Origin: Engraulis encrasicolus
Taxonomy: Eukaryota > Chordata > Actinopteri > Clupeiformes > Engraulidae
Reading direction: 5' to 3'
Length of the DNA stretch: 64,000 nucleotides
Assembly (NCBI RefSeq): GCF_034702125.1
Contig: NC_085876.1
Span: forward strand, 5,560,364 to 5,624,363
Shown: piece by piece, positions 13,346 to 42,987 of the stretch
How positions within the stretch are numbered: the stretch's first letter is position 1
Layout of the letters: every line of letters starts with the position of its first letter
Program-made: the position numbers and the translations under genes
Notes under the pieces: generated by a model
What the model saw: only the letters and a program-made list of their open reading frames with translations
Databases searched by the model: none
What the model was told of the DNA's origin: nothing

Positions 13346-14807
13346 TACATAGTCACCCTCACAGGCTGCGTACTTTTGACATTTTACATTGTGGACATTT
13401 TACATTATGTACAATTTCCATAAACAGAGCAGAGCCAGGAGCGAATCAGGAAGAGCCTATAGACTTTACATCACTTCGAAGGTATTGCCCACTTGGGTTT
13501 ACGCCTGCCCATAGATGGGCTGTTTTTCAAAAAACATGTTGAGTAATTTTTTTTCCACAAGTTTTCAAAACAAGTGCCGGCTGGTGGCACGAAACCAATG
13601 CATAATGCATTCAATAATAATAGTGAACACAGCCATGTTGGTGAAATAACGATGCAAGTAGATCTTTAACTTTTTGGAAAACATGATTTCTAGAAGTCAA
13701 CTCAGTAAACAGATACAGAAACGTGTAGACATGGCTTGACATAAATGTTTTGCTCATCGGCCTCTGTGGCCAGTGGCTTCCATGTGTCAGTAGACATTCG
13801 GCCTTTCTAGCCAATCTGCTCACAATTAGACCTATCTTTTTAACATGATACCTTGTGCTGAAGCTCAGAAGATGACGTGCCGATTCAGGAAGATAATTAC
13901 AATTGTAACTTCTTACAAAAAAATAAATCCGACAAATATAAGCTGAATGTGCTATTTGAGTGCTACCATGATATGTCACACCCAAAAGTAAGCTACAGTA
14001 GGCCTACATATCAGAGTGGCAGGCCCACTGATTATCATCGTTGTTTACCAATTAGCAGCACTGTCGTGAGGGAAGCACCTATTCTCCTGAAACACCTTCG
14101 CTAGCTCCATGGCCCCACACGGACCTGAAGGAATTAATCACATGTCATGTATGACTGGCACAGTGTCTATAAATACAAACTCTGTGTTCTTGCTCTCTTT
14201 GTCAGTCTGCTCGCTCTCGCTCTCTCTCTCTGTTCACCTGCTTGCCCTGCACTACACATTTCAGCCCAGATTTGGGTCAGTGAGATCAGTGGGCCAGGCC
14301 AAATGAGAGGAGCTGGCACTGGGCACATGATAGGCTACCAAACAACCTAACCTTAATCCCTGTCAACTGCTTTTACTTTACTGGTGAGTCACAGTGAGCG
14401 AGTAAGTGACATAACCTCTTGCCTCCACTAAACCTACACTCTCTGTTTTTTCTCTCTCTCTCTCTCTCTCTCTCTGCCCATGTATGTCAGTGAAGTTTAC
14501 AAAGCAAAATGATGAAGGGCATGCTGCCCAAAACGTCACATTAAAATAAGAGAAACGGGAGCCTTGGTGTGCGGAGTTTATTTTCATTTTCCATGTCTCT
14601 CTGGATGCCCCATCTCTCTGTGTCTGTACAATTCTGTCTGTCTGTGTCTGTCTGTCTGTCTGTCACTCGGCTCGTGTCTCCTGTCTGTGTGATAGTTTAC
14701 AGGAAAGTGGGGTGCTATTAAAAGGCTGGAGTGAAGCTCCGCTCTTCATTTCCATAGCTGCCGCGCTGATGGAGTAATCCCTGGACCAACGACAGCCTCA
14801 TCGGGCC

Positions 14808-14876
<69 letters not shown>
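14808..14876 (+). repeat. compound (GT)n(GA)n
   Basis: About 18 GT units switch directly to about 16 GA units. Confidence 0.95.
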
Positions 14877-14883
<7 letters not shown>

Positions 14884-17708
14884 TTCGAGCTAGAGACTGT
14901 GAGCGTATTTTAGTGAGTGAGGGCAAGAGAGAATTCCATCATGCCTGTGTGTGTGTATGTGTGTGTGTGTAGTGTGTGTGTGAGAGAGGGAGAGAGAAAG
15001 ACAGAGAGAGATAGAAATAGAGTGCTAGAACTCCAGACCCAGAGAGGAACTCTGGACATTGTACGCATGTGAGACAACCGGCTTGCCGTAGCCTTCCTAA
15101 CCTACCTACCTCCACTCTCTCCATTTACTGCTCCACACGGGCCAGTCTGCACACTGTGCTAGACGTCTAGGCCTACCACTCAGAACGATCAACCACAAGA
15201 CTATTCTTCTTTACCACAGAATATAATTTGTTACAATATGGCAGCAAAATATGGGTGAATGTGCCTGCAAGCCTTGTTGGGGAAAGTTATTTAGGCTACT
15301 GTAAAATCAATCCACTCTATGAAGCAATTTACCCTATTCGTATTACAAAGTACAATTGAAATTGAAAAGCCAGGGATATCAAAACATGTGCCTTCTTGCT
15401 TAAGCTTATGCAGTTGAATGTTTCCATGTCCATGGAAGCGCACAATAACAACATTCAGCCGCCTGTGTACGGTATGCACCGCACCGGCATACTGTACCGT
15501 GCTGTACTGTGATTTCTCCTTCTCTGGTCTTGGGTTTTGAAGGTTTTAGACCAGAGTATGTGATTACGTTAATACCATGTGAAAATGCTAGAAGGACTGC
15601 TCTTTACAGTAACCAAGTGAAATATTTATTGGTGGTCGCCTGAAAGTGTGTGCCTTCACAATAGCCAGCATGACAGAGAAGGAGAAGTGTGTTGGCTTAT
15701 AGCTGGTTCTTAATTATGTAGAAAAGGGATGTCAACATAAAAAAGGTATTTAAACCAAACAAAATAGGGTAGATGTTTGTAATAGTCAAACAGTCTGGTT
15801 GTGACAGTAGTAATAAAGGTAGCGCTAACCCTGTTTTTTCCCCATACAGCGAGCACAGAAGCTGTCTCAGCAGGCCAACTGCGATTTCATGACATGAGGC
15901 ATATGACAAAGTGAAAATGAAAGAAGCATAAGATAATACACTGCCCTTGTTTACAGTATAATCTGTGGCAGTAGGACACACACACACACACACACACACC
16001 ATGCTAGATTAATGTGTCTGCCTGATCCTTGGTTATTGACGATAACAATATTTTGAAAGATCACAATAATTTTCAGGGGTCCTCCTATCGCCTATCACAT
16101 ATATTGAATGTCAGCACAAGGACTATGAATGTAAAACTGGTGTAGGCTAATTATGGGGGAGGCTAATTGCATGGTAGGCTATCTGGTCTGCACGTGATAC
16201 TTGCTGCTTTTCCTGTACCACCATGATTCAGCACAGCAGTTTGGCAACAGAGCCCAAATACGCAGTCTCATGTAAGGGCTCGCTTTTGTTGGTCTGTGCA
16301 TCAAACACAAAAGGTATGTACAGGGATGCATAAAGGGGAATCTGAAGGAACTGCAGACAACAGACATGGTTTCCCTAGGCGAATGCACTCTTGGAGGCGT
16401 GCCCATGCTGAGCTAGTAAAGTGGAAAGCCGGGGGGAGCGAGAAGGCAGGCGGGCGGGCAGGCAAGCAGCGCTGGCTTCATTAATACCAATTGACGATTA
16501 AACCGCAAGGAAGAGGAATTGCCGTACGCCAGCACTGCCCATAGCTAAGCAAGATGTAAAAGTCCGGACACCCTGATGACACCACATGGGGCCGCGCGTT
16601 AACGGGAACGCATTTTAAAACAGGACAGTAGACCTATATCAAATGAGGCCCGCGCAGCCGAACAATGCAGACTTTACAACGGACATTCCTGTTATGGGGA
16701 CTTGCAGACAAGAACAAAGTGGCGGATATGGATCTGAAATAGTCAAAAATGCAACTTCAGTAACCTGTGCGTACGCGCTGATATGATACCCACTACCCAC
16801 AGTAACTACGATCAGCGCACGAGCAATAAACCTGTCTCCAAACACTCAGTTAAAAGACTAACAAGTAACTAGCCCAACACTGGCAAAAGTGAAACTCGCG
16901 TATCAAGTGTATCATTTTAAAGATGTTTTGTCAGTGGTTTATTGTAGCCTGCGTGTAAACACACACAGGACGCCCGCGGTATTGCCATTCAGACACCATA
17001 GGCCTACACCTACTGGTATGTTTTATTTATAGACAACATTGCATTTATTCTCTCAAACGAATGACGTAAACCACTAGGCTACTGTAAATAATACCGCACA
17101 AGTAGGCTACTATATTCCTGTAGGCCCACGTATCCGTCCAACTGAGGCACCTGCTCATTGCGTTGCTCCCCTTGTGTTATAAATATTCCGTGCGTAATTT
17201 CTTTATGGGGTAAATAATGTGTTGGATCACGACACATGACGACCCAAAAGATCTGCCTTTCTAACCCAATATACCGCTACGTGATCTAGGTCAATCCTTA
17301 TGATGTACACGTACAACTAACGATGCTGGAGATTGTGTAATCTTCGAGCTATACAGCCCATCCATTCTGTCACATGAAATTACACGGTCGTTGGCCGCGT
17401 TGTGTTTTGTAATTGCACGACTCAACCGGCTACTGACGAAACCACACCATTTGACGCATCATCTAAGGTGCGTTTCATGGCTACTTTGGCAAGTGGTGGC
17501 CCACGCCGATTCACAGACATATGCACATGCATTTTGCGTTTAGCCACCTTATCTACAAGAGCTGCGGGTTGACGGTTAGCTGCGTTGGTGTTCGCGTCGC
17601 GAGCTAGCAGGCTGGTGCTACCTAACCACTGACCTAAGCACTGGCAATCGTGTCTCGTGCCAGGGATGGCCACAATTAAACGATGGATGCGCAATACTCA
17701 AGTCTTAC

Positions 17709-17870
17709 CGTGAATCGGTGTCTCGACGTCCACACAAGTTAAACGGAAAGATATTTCTCCCAAATTAATTGAATGTAGAGCGCTCCTCCGCGTTGTTTGT
17801 TTATCGGGCGTCAGTTGAGTCGAGTCAGGTTCACCAGTTGGATATGCGCGTTCGTCGCAGAGGCTTGCTG
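17709..17870 (-). other. probable noncoding first exon (GRINA or an unknown minus-strand transcript)
   Basis: On the minus strand a CpG-rich segment ends at a good donor, CACG then GTAAGA (17708-17703), just downstream of a CRE and CCAAT promoter. No long protein-like frame is present, so it is probably 5' UTR. GRINA is the next coding gene downstream on this strand. The 5' boundary is only an estimate. Confidence 0.45.
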
Positions 17871-17879
17871 ATGGCGCTG

Positions 17880-17945
17880 GCGCTACTACCCCCCCTAGCA
17901 ACTCTGTCAGAGACCCAAAGCGTGACGTCACTCTCATTGGTGTCA
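17880..17945 (-). promoter_or_regulatory. CpG-rich promoter with CRE and CCAAT box
   Basis: A perfect palindromic CRE, TGACGTCA, lies at 17923-17930, and ATTGG (CCAAT on the minus strand) at 17936-17940. Both sit in a CG-rich block upstream of the donor at 17708. The arrangement CCAAT, CRE, start, donor fits transcription to the left. No TATA box is evident. Confidence 0.55.
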
Positions 17946-18756
17946 TATGATGTTCTTTCTGGGAAACTACCAAAGCACTATTCCCTGATAAGTGTTGCTG
18001 ATGAAACTGAAAATGTTAAGTAAATGCATCGTTTCCAGAATAGAGATGTAATGCGCAGTGTATTGTTTCTTTAGTTAGCTGGTTACCGGTTCAAAGCTCT
18101 CCACACAGTACACTTCAACATAGTTAATTTATTCTGAGCATGGGTGTATTACTTAGTAATAAAAAAAAACTGCATGGTTTAAGGGCAATATATTTCAAAA
18201 CAAAATATTGCTTTATTACTTATTTTATAATGTTATTACTTACATAGTTATGTACACTGAACTGTACAATTCCTGCACATTTCCACAGTTACATTGCTCA
18301 AATTACCCCCTATCTAAGGTCCATCAATAAGTATGCCAGTACTTTTCAGTCAGTACAGTAACTTCCAATGTTTTTTTTAAGTCTTGTGTTTATTTGTGTC
18401 TTCTGTTCAATGTCTAACACACTGTCCAAGCCAAGTTGGTTGAGTCTCTCTTGATTGCATAAATATATATATATATATATATTTTTTTTTTAAATCCAAA
18501 ATGGAACTCACTTAATTTACATCGAAAGAAAAAATAGATTTTTTCCAGTCATTAGTTGCCTCGTTCATCTTTTGAATCATTGATGTTTTCATAAAGTCTA
18601 AAATCGCCTTCATTGCACATGTATGTTCGTGTGTGCATAATGTTGTTTTTTTGTGACTGCATAATTTTGCACATCATCTGTATGTGTGAGTGTTACATAG
18701 TCTCAGGTTCTCAACACATTATCCTGGCCAGTCGATAAGAGAATGTACTGTAATGT

Positions 18757-19038
<282 letters not shown>

Positions 19039-19132
19039 TGTGTGTCTATGTGTCTGTGCGCAAGTGTATGTGTATCAAGATCTGAGTGCAAATCTGCCAT
19101 GCAAATTGCAGTGTAGTGATGTCCAGTCGTGT

Positions 19133-35834
<16,702 letters not shown>

Positions 35835-36299
35835 AGTGGCTTTCTGCCTTTTGCTGATGTGATCCTGCTTTTTCCCCAATAGACGCATCTACAAGGTCTA
35901 AACGCGTGTGGTTACAGTTGGTTACAAGCAAGCAGTCTTCGTGTAGTTAAGAGAAACACTACAACTTTGGAAGTAGGCGCAACTTCAACCACAGCTCTGG
36001 GGGTGTGGGTAACATTAGCAACCGTGCTAATTTGCTGGCTAACAGCTCTGCCAGGTAAGGAGCTGCCAGGTATTTTTCTTATTTGAAGGTTTATCATAAT
36101 TTCGCTTTAGACCATCAATGGTAAAGCAGAAAATGTAATCAGATGACATGCAACTTATGTCGCTAACAAACCAGCTAATTACCCATTACTATCATGGCAA
36201 TTCTGCATTCCTCAGCAATTCAACTACTCTTCAAGCAGCAGCCAGGTGTTTGCATTAATCCATCTCATGCATAAGCATTGCTATTATTGTATACAATAT

Positions 36300-36450
36300 T
36301 AACTGGTTGTCACAATACCTTTAATTTCGTGCCCCTCAATCTGATAGGTAACTTGCTCTTCTACTGTAGCCTGTTCGCCACAAGCTGCATCGTTTTGTAA
36401 TTGTTGGTCGTCCTGGAGACGCGACTATGCAGCCCCGAGGGTTTCTTTTA
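36300..36450 (-). promoter_or_regulatory. candidate MAPK15 5' noncoding exon and promoter
   Basis: Upstream of the MAPK15 ATG a minus-strand donor (AAAG then GTATTG) sits at 36318-36313, with CpG-containing sequence beyond it. GTCGTCCTGGAGAC at 36407-36420 matches the RFX X-box pattern GTHNYYATRRNAAC at 12 of 14 positions. The exact start and 5' UTR splicing are not resolved. Confidence 0.3.
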
Positions 36451-38171
36451 AAGGTACAGCACCCCAGAGAGAGCACTGCATCTACTGTGCATCTGCTGCT
36501 GTTATAACTGCTTTGAGAAAAGTATCTTACTCACACAGGCAAGTATATATAATGTAAAGTCGGTCTCCCCATTAGTTTGTAAAACAGTTATTACTAGTTT
36601 TATCACAATTATTATAGTAGGAAAAATGTGACTAGTTTATGACAATCACACACAGGCCAATCTTAGAGGTAGGTTTTTATTTAGAATTTCTAAAAATGTT
36701 TACATGCCTTTATTTAAAATTGTTTTATTTACAAAGCGGGAAGTTAAATAAATATGCACTGTTAATATTTTGTAAAATAAAAAAAGAAAACCCCAACAAC
36801 TCCCACAGTTGAACCTTCCTCGAATTACGTGATCTAGACTTAGGAAGGACTGCTGAATTTTATTGACAAAGAAAGTAAAGTATGAGCCTATGATGATGTT
36901 AGATGAATATAATGAAACAAACGCTATTACAAGATGTCACAACATTGCCACAGGAGCAGAGTGAGCCTTTCATGACTGACTATGGACTGTTTACAAGGCA
37001 TTTCATCTTCCTTATCAACAGTTGAATATTTACATTAAAACATATCCTATGGAAGGCTCAAAAGTTACAAAATGCAAAATGGGATCCCATGTTTTGACTT
37101 TCAGAACAGATGTAGAACAATGAACGCTGAAGTCACAAACCATTTTTCAAATATACCACAACTTCTTCTGGAGTTATGTGCTGTCAAAACAGAACTTTAC
37201 AACAACAAAAAACAGGCAACTTGTTTATCTTCTTCCATCTGAATGGTAGCCAAATGTGCATATCTTTTTGCTTCCTATGCTGCTGTTCATTCTACAAACC
37301 GTTTTTGGATCCCAATAAGTAGAATTATAGCTTTAGATGCTGTCTAACAGTCCAAAACATTTAAATGGGGGGAAATGTGAATCTCAAAGCTCTATTTTCT
37401 ATTTAAGACAGGAAAAGGAAACGAAAAATCATGCCTCTGCATTTGATTTCCCTCAGTTATGGTTAAAAAAAATCGGTCTAATCCAGACTTTACTCTTGTC
37501 CGAATGGTATATTCCCGTTTAGATTCCATGTTTTAGTTACAAGGCTTATAAAACACACCGACATTCTCAAAAGACAGGGAGACACCACTCTGTCCCAGCC
37601 AGAAGAGAAGAGTAAAAAATCCACTAGACAAAAGTCGTAGAAATCAATAGACAGTGGGGAAATGGGGAGGGTAATGGGAGGGAGAAAAATGTGTTGGGTT
37701 TTTTTTTATGGTAGGCAGCACTTAGGTCTATGGAACATCCAGGTAAAGTTAACGTAATGTATGTCTAAAACCTCCTAACTGAATAGTCTTTTGGCTTTCT
37801 TCTCCACAACAAATACAACTATGGAGCATTTCGTAGATGTTTTACTACATACATTAAATTCATTTACCCAGGTATGTCAGTTTTCTTGAATCACGGCCTT
37901 GGTGTTGACATGTCGATACTCCCTACACATGTTTGGGAAAGGAGTTGTAACGTTCTAAAGAGCATCTTTCACTACTAGACTGAAGATGCGGCTGTGTTCC
38001 AACATGGAGGAGTGCAATGGATATAACAGAGTAGAGAGTGGGATGGGGAGCACACAGAGTTTGAGAGGGGATGACTGATGCTAGGCCACACCCGGGACCA
38101 TGGTGTAGTAGGACGACAGGAGGCAAACAGGAGCGGGAGAGGCTGAGGCTGAGGCTGCCTGATTGGTGGGT
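36451..38171 (-). other. VPS28 3' UTR and short gap to the MAPK15 promoter
   Basis: No other gene is seen. Minus-strand AATAAA candidates (tttatt on the plus strand) occur at about 36.67-36.73 kb and near 36.86 kb. VPS28 mRNA therefore probably ends there, only a few hundred bases short of the MAPK15 5' region. Confidence 0.4.
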
Positions 38172-41100
38172 CTACTGGGAGTGCAGGAAGCGATTGAAGG
38201 CGTTGTAGGCCGACTCAAGGTCGAAGAGCATCTGCCGCACCTGAGAGTCGTCCAGCTCGTCGGACGCAGACATGCTGCTCAGGGTGGTCAGCCTGGAACA
38301 GAGAAAATCACACACACAAACCGCCATAAGACAGGGATTTATATGAAACACATCTCTTATCTATTACATTACATTACATGTAGCTGACGCTTTTATCCAA
38401 AGCGACTTACTTATCAACAGGGTATAGGTTACAGTCCCTGGAGTATGTAGTAGCATGGAGTAGCAGTATGGGGTTAGATACCTTGCTGCCACAATCCACA
38501 TTATTAACCCTCCCACTAACCTTTTTCAAATTCAACTTTTGTCGTGTCACCACAGCCTTTCCTGTCTGCAAGTTCTGGTAAGGTTGCCCATAGCCCTTAT
38601 GAAAGATGTAGGGCAGTCATGGGTAAGCAGGGCAGTTATGGGTAAGCGGTTAGGGCGTCAGACTTGTATCCCAAAGGTTGCTGGTTCGACCAGAGACGTT
38701 CTAAATGCATTTTTAGAATAGAGAATCTTTGGTTCGACTCCCTACCCGCCAGGTTGGTGGGGGGAGTAATTTACCAGTGCTCTCCCCCATCCTCCTCCAT
38801 GACTGAGGTACCCTGAGCATGGTATTGTCCCGCCGCACTGCTCCCTTGGGGCGCCATTGAGGGCTGCCCCCATGCACGGGTGAGGCATAAATGCAATTTC
38901 GTTGTGTGCAGTGATCATTTGTGTGCTCTGGAGTTAGCCGGGCCCAGTTATCAAAGGCCCCCCTATCTAATACATACAGTACAGTATAATGAAATGAGCA
39001 CCCAATTCTGGGCCCCGTCTCTCCTTGTGCACAGGACAACTGACCCTTTTGTCCCTCTGTCAGCATCCTTGGATAGCATCACCTTTATGGATAATAATCT
39101 TGACACACCGACGGTCAACTACGTCGCAGACACCAAGTACCGGTATGTTATCTGATCTGTACCAGTCATCAATATTAAACCATAGATTCTCTGGGTTATC
39201 TTGGCTTCTCAAGGTCACATGTATAGCAACAAAAAAAACCCAAGATGACTCTGAGCTAGCCTGGTTTTACCGAACCACATTAACTACTTTGTAACTCAAT
39301 TTTGGTCTGGATCCTCAGTGCCCTGGAGCACTTGGGTGGGAGGAGCAAGCTCAGCTCTGGTTTGAAATGAGAGATGACCAATCATTGACAGTTGACGTTC
39401 ATGACCTATTGTATGTTATTATGCGCCCAAGTGTGTTTGCTTATTGGCCGGCCGCCTGGATGATGACTAGACCCTTCCCAGACGAAGCGTAATCAGACCA
39501 TTCATGTAACAAAGAAAAAGACCAAGAAGAAAGGGAAGAAAGTGGTGGTGCGCCCTTCCTGACCTCATCCTTGGTCTCATGAGACAGGTATTCATATAAA
39601 ATTCATATATTCATACAGGATCGACACAGATACCAAGCTTGACAAATGATCTGTATCAGTCATTAATATTATAAGCATATGTAACCGACACCAACTTGAA
39701 CAGCTCAATGTAGAAGTCTGAAATGTCCTTCCTGATACTCAGACATAAACACACACAAAAAGAAAAGAAAAGATGTGGAAGAGTGGAGTGTGGAAATGGT
39801 GATAGAGTCACTGTTCATTCCTTCATGGTCTATCTACTGCCGCATGGATGGTCAGGTAGCAAACTCATTTCCCCTTTAGGGGTTAATAAAATCGACTTAA
39901 CTCACGGAAGTGTGTGGGTGTCATTGACATTTTGAAGTAGCAGACGTCAGGTGGTACAACCACAGCTAATATCACTTTTATATTATTTAAATGAACTATT
40001 AATAATTGGTCATTAATGTACAAGGAATTAATACACTTTTTAGATAATCCGATAAAAAATACATATATATAATCCCTGCAATAGTGTGATCAGCTGTGGT
40101 TGCACCACCCTCCCTGATATATTCTACTAAAAAATGTCACTGATCCGTGTCAGGGGGCCTTACCAGAGTAAAAAAAATGTGGTGGAGACATGAGTGAGGT
40201 GTGGAATTAACAAGGGAGTAACTGACTTTGTACGGAGGAGCTGGAGACAGAAAAGACAAAAGCAATGTGGGCGAATATGATGCAGTTTGGCGACAGCCTC
40301 AACAACCAATTGAAATGTCGGAACACTTGCATTCTGCTTTTAACGGTCATACTCTGTCGCTTTTATCGCTCGTGCCACTCTTGCTATGAAGACAGTCCGG
40401 TAACTCTTTGTAGCTTTTGTCTCTTGTGGTGTGTGTGTGCGGGAAGGAGGCCTTACCAGAGGCTGACTTTGTCCTTGGCCTCCGAGTCTGGCGGCATGTT
40501 GCTCATCCTGTTCATGGTCTCCATCAGCTCTCTCAGGTCAGGCTGGATCTACCAGGATCACATGGCATTGGATACATCATGCAGTATATTTGACAGTTGA
40601 CACAGCTAATCACTCCTAGTACCGGTAATACGATATTTGAGTCAAGCAAGTGAATATGCATTGTACATGACTACTTTACACGTGAAGAGCAAAAATCTTA
40701 CTTTTGATCAGTGTGAATGATGTGTCTTTTCTGCATTTAAACAGCTCTCAGATTAGTTGTGGTCACCATGTGATTACAAGATCAGCGTCACAGGTGCTTA
40801 ACCTGTGGCCAGGACTCCCTGGAAGAGGAGCCATTTTGGCTCACTGGGACTTTTCCTGGTTAAATAGAAATAAAATAAAAAATAAAAATGTACCTCGTCC
40901 ATTGCCCTGATCTCCAGGCGTAGCTTATCCATGACTGTGATGAAGAGCTGAAGAAGGAGAACAAGGCACACCATTGAAGAGGAGTGGTGAGGAAAACAGG
41001 GTGAGGTTGAAAAAGAGTGCATTGAAAACAGTGATGAGGAAGATGCTTTGGTGGGTGAAAAAGGCTTGGAATATTCTTGCACATTTCGTGCACGATCGCA

Positions 41101-41619
41101 TGTGTGCGGTGCAACATTGAGAAAAACCGCATTTTCGTAAACGACTCCTACATCAGGTGCCTCAGATCTCCTCTCCCTTGTCTACAACGGAGGACATTAT
41201 TTGTGAGCACAGAACAATACAGTGTGAGCAGCAGCACTGAGCCAAGTGTCTTTGCTGCAGAGCAACAGTAGCCCTGTGCCACCACACATCTCCAGTAGCC
41301 TGCTCTCCTATGACGATGGGCCAGGCAGGGTGCTGCTAGCTCCACTTTAAGATCTTGGCACGACACACGCCCGAAGCACTTAGCATCATCAGCCAGATGC
41401 ACGGCACGGGGAAACTGATCAGCCAACACTCAATAAGGGAGAGGCCTCAAATGGAATTGCTGAAATGAAATGCTCTGTAGATAGACCGGCTGGCTCTCCT
41501 CCAACACCGTCTTTAATCCCGAACGAGAGTAAATGTCACTACGATAAGACGACACTTCCCTCTCCCCACACCCCTCCCTTCCTTCCCCACTTTCTTTAAG
41601 CACACACAGAGACAGAGAC

Positions 41620-41715
<96 letters not shown>

Positions 41716-42922
41716 AGGTGGTGGGTGGGTGGTGCTGGGGTACGTACAGAGACGATGTCTGCAATGCAGCGATTCAGGTTGCCCTTGTCATCCTTAATGG
41801 TGATTGGCCGGTCTTCTTTGATTCTCTCCATGGCCAGTGGACAGTCCAGCTGTAGAGGGGGATTTGCATAACGAAAAAAGACATAGCAGTGCATCAGGAT
41901 TGTAACAATTTAGTAACAAAGACAAACAACAGCAACAACAACAAAAATAGAAGTAGGCTGGACAATTGTTGACGGACGCATTAAATGAGTGGGAGAGTGA
42001 GATGGGGCAGGACTGGGACATGGTGCAGGTAAGACACAGCCCCAGGTCCCCATGGACATGCATGCCCATTCATGACGGGGACTTCAGCATGCCGCACTGC
42101 ACTGCACCACAGCAACCCCCTACTCAACACATTGATATAAATCAAAGTGATAGCACAATGTCAGACTCACTCTGTACTTTCTGCAAAAGTCGTCGATGGA
42201 TCCTACATCAGCGCCCTGGACCTGTTTGAAGGCAGCCTTGTACTGAACCAGCAGTCTAGAGCAAGCTGCTGTGTACCTGCACAAATAACAACTCACATTA
42301 GGTGTGTTGATTTACTTATTTATTCCTTTAACAAACACTCAGCATTGGATTGTAAATTATAGCACAACTGCACAAGGACCATGTTCAATGCATTCTTTAA
42401 ATGTTTATAATCATCAGTACAAGCACCTGTCTGTCTATGAAAAGCACTGAACGGATGACGCTTAGGGCTTCCGCACACCGGCTCCGACAAAGTGCTGAGC
42501 ACTGCTCAGCTAAAAATCGATTCCATTGTTTTCAATAGAACCACGCACACTGGCGCCGATGTCCGCGGACATTCTCCGATGTCGGATAGCAATTAGAGAC
42601 GAGTTCTATTTTGTCGGCGCCGCCCATTGACTATCAATGCAATGTTCGTGTGAAATTGGGTTTGGGGGTCCGAATTCTGTCGGAAGCAAAAGTGCGCCGC
42701 ACTTTGTCGGAGCCGGTGTGCAGAGGCCCTTAGTATTTAGTAGTAATAGTGGTAGCAGTATTGCTATTCATTATCAATAACATGTTATGGAGGGAAAAAT
42801 GAAATGAAGAGAAGCTACTTACTCATTTGGAGTGACACAGTCTTTGATATATGCCTTCTCTAGAGCCTGGAGTGTCTTCACCACTGCAAACAGCTCTGCC
42901 ATATTGTCATACCTTTTTCAGA

Positions 42923-42987
<65 letters not shown>

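Noticed and set aside
14939..15124. Short frame with Leu/Ser-rich segment that could look like a membrane protein
   Set aside because: The hydrophobic part is a translated GA/CT repeat.
17422..17973. Two open frames of about 90 codons on the minus strand
   Set aside because: They lie in the CpG-rich promoter and 5' UTR region, are interrupted by the splice donor at 17708, and resemble no known protein.
38640..38700. Possible tRNA gene
   Set aside because: Only A-box-like and B-box-like sequences are present, with no acceptor stem, and a typical SINE body follows.
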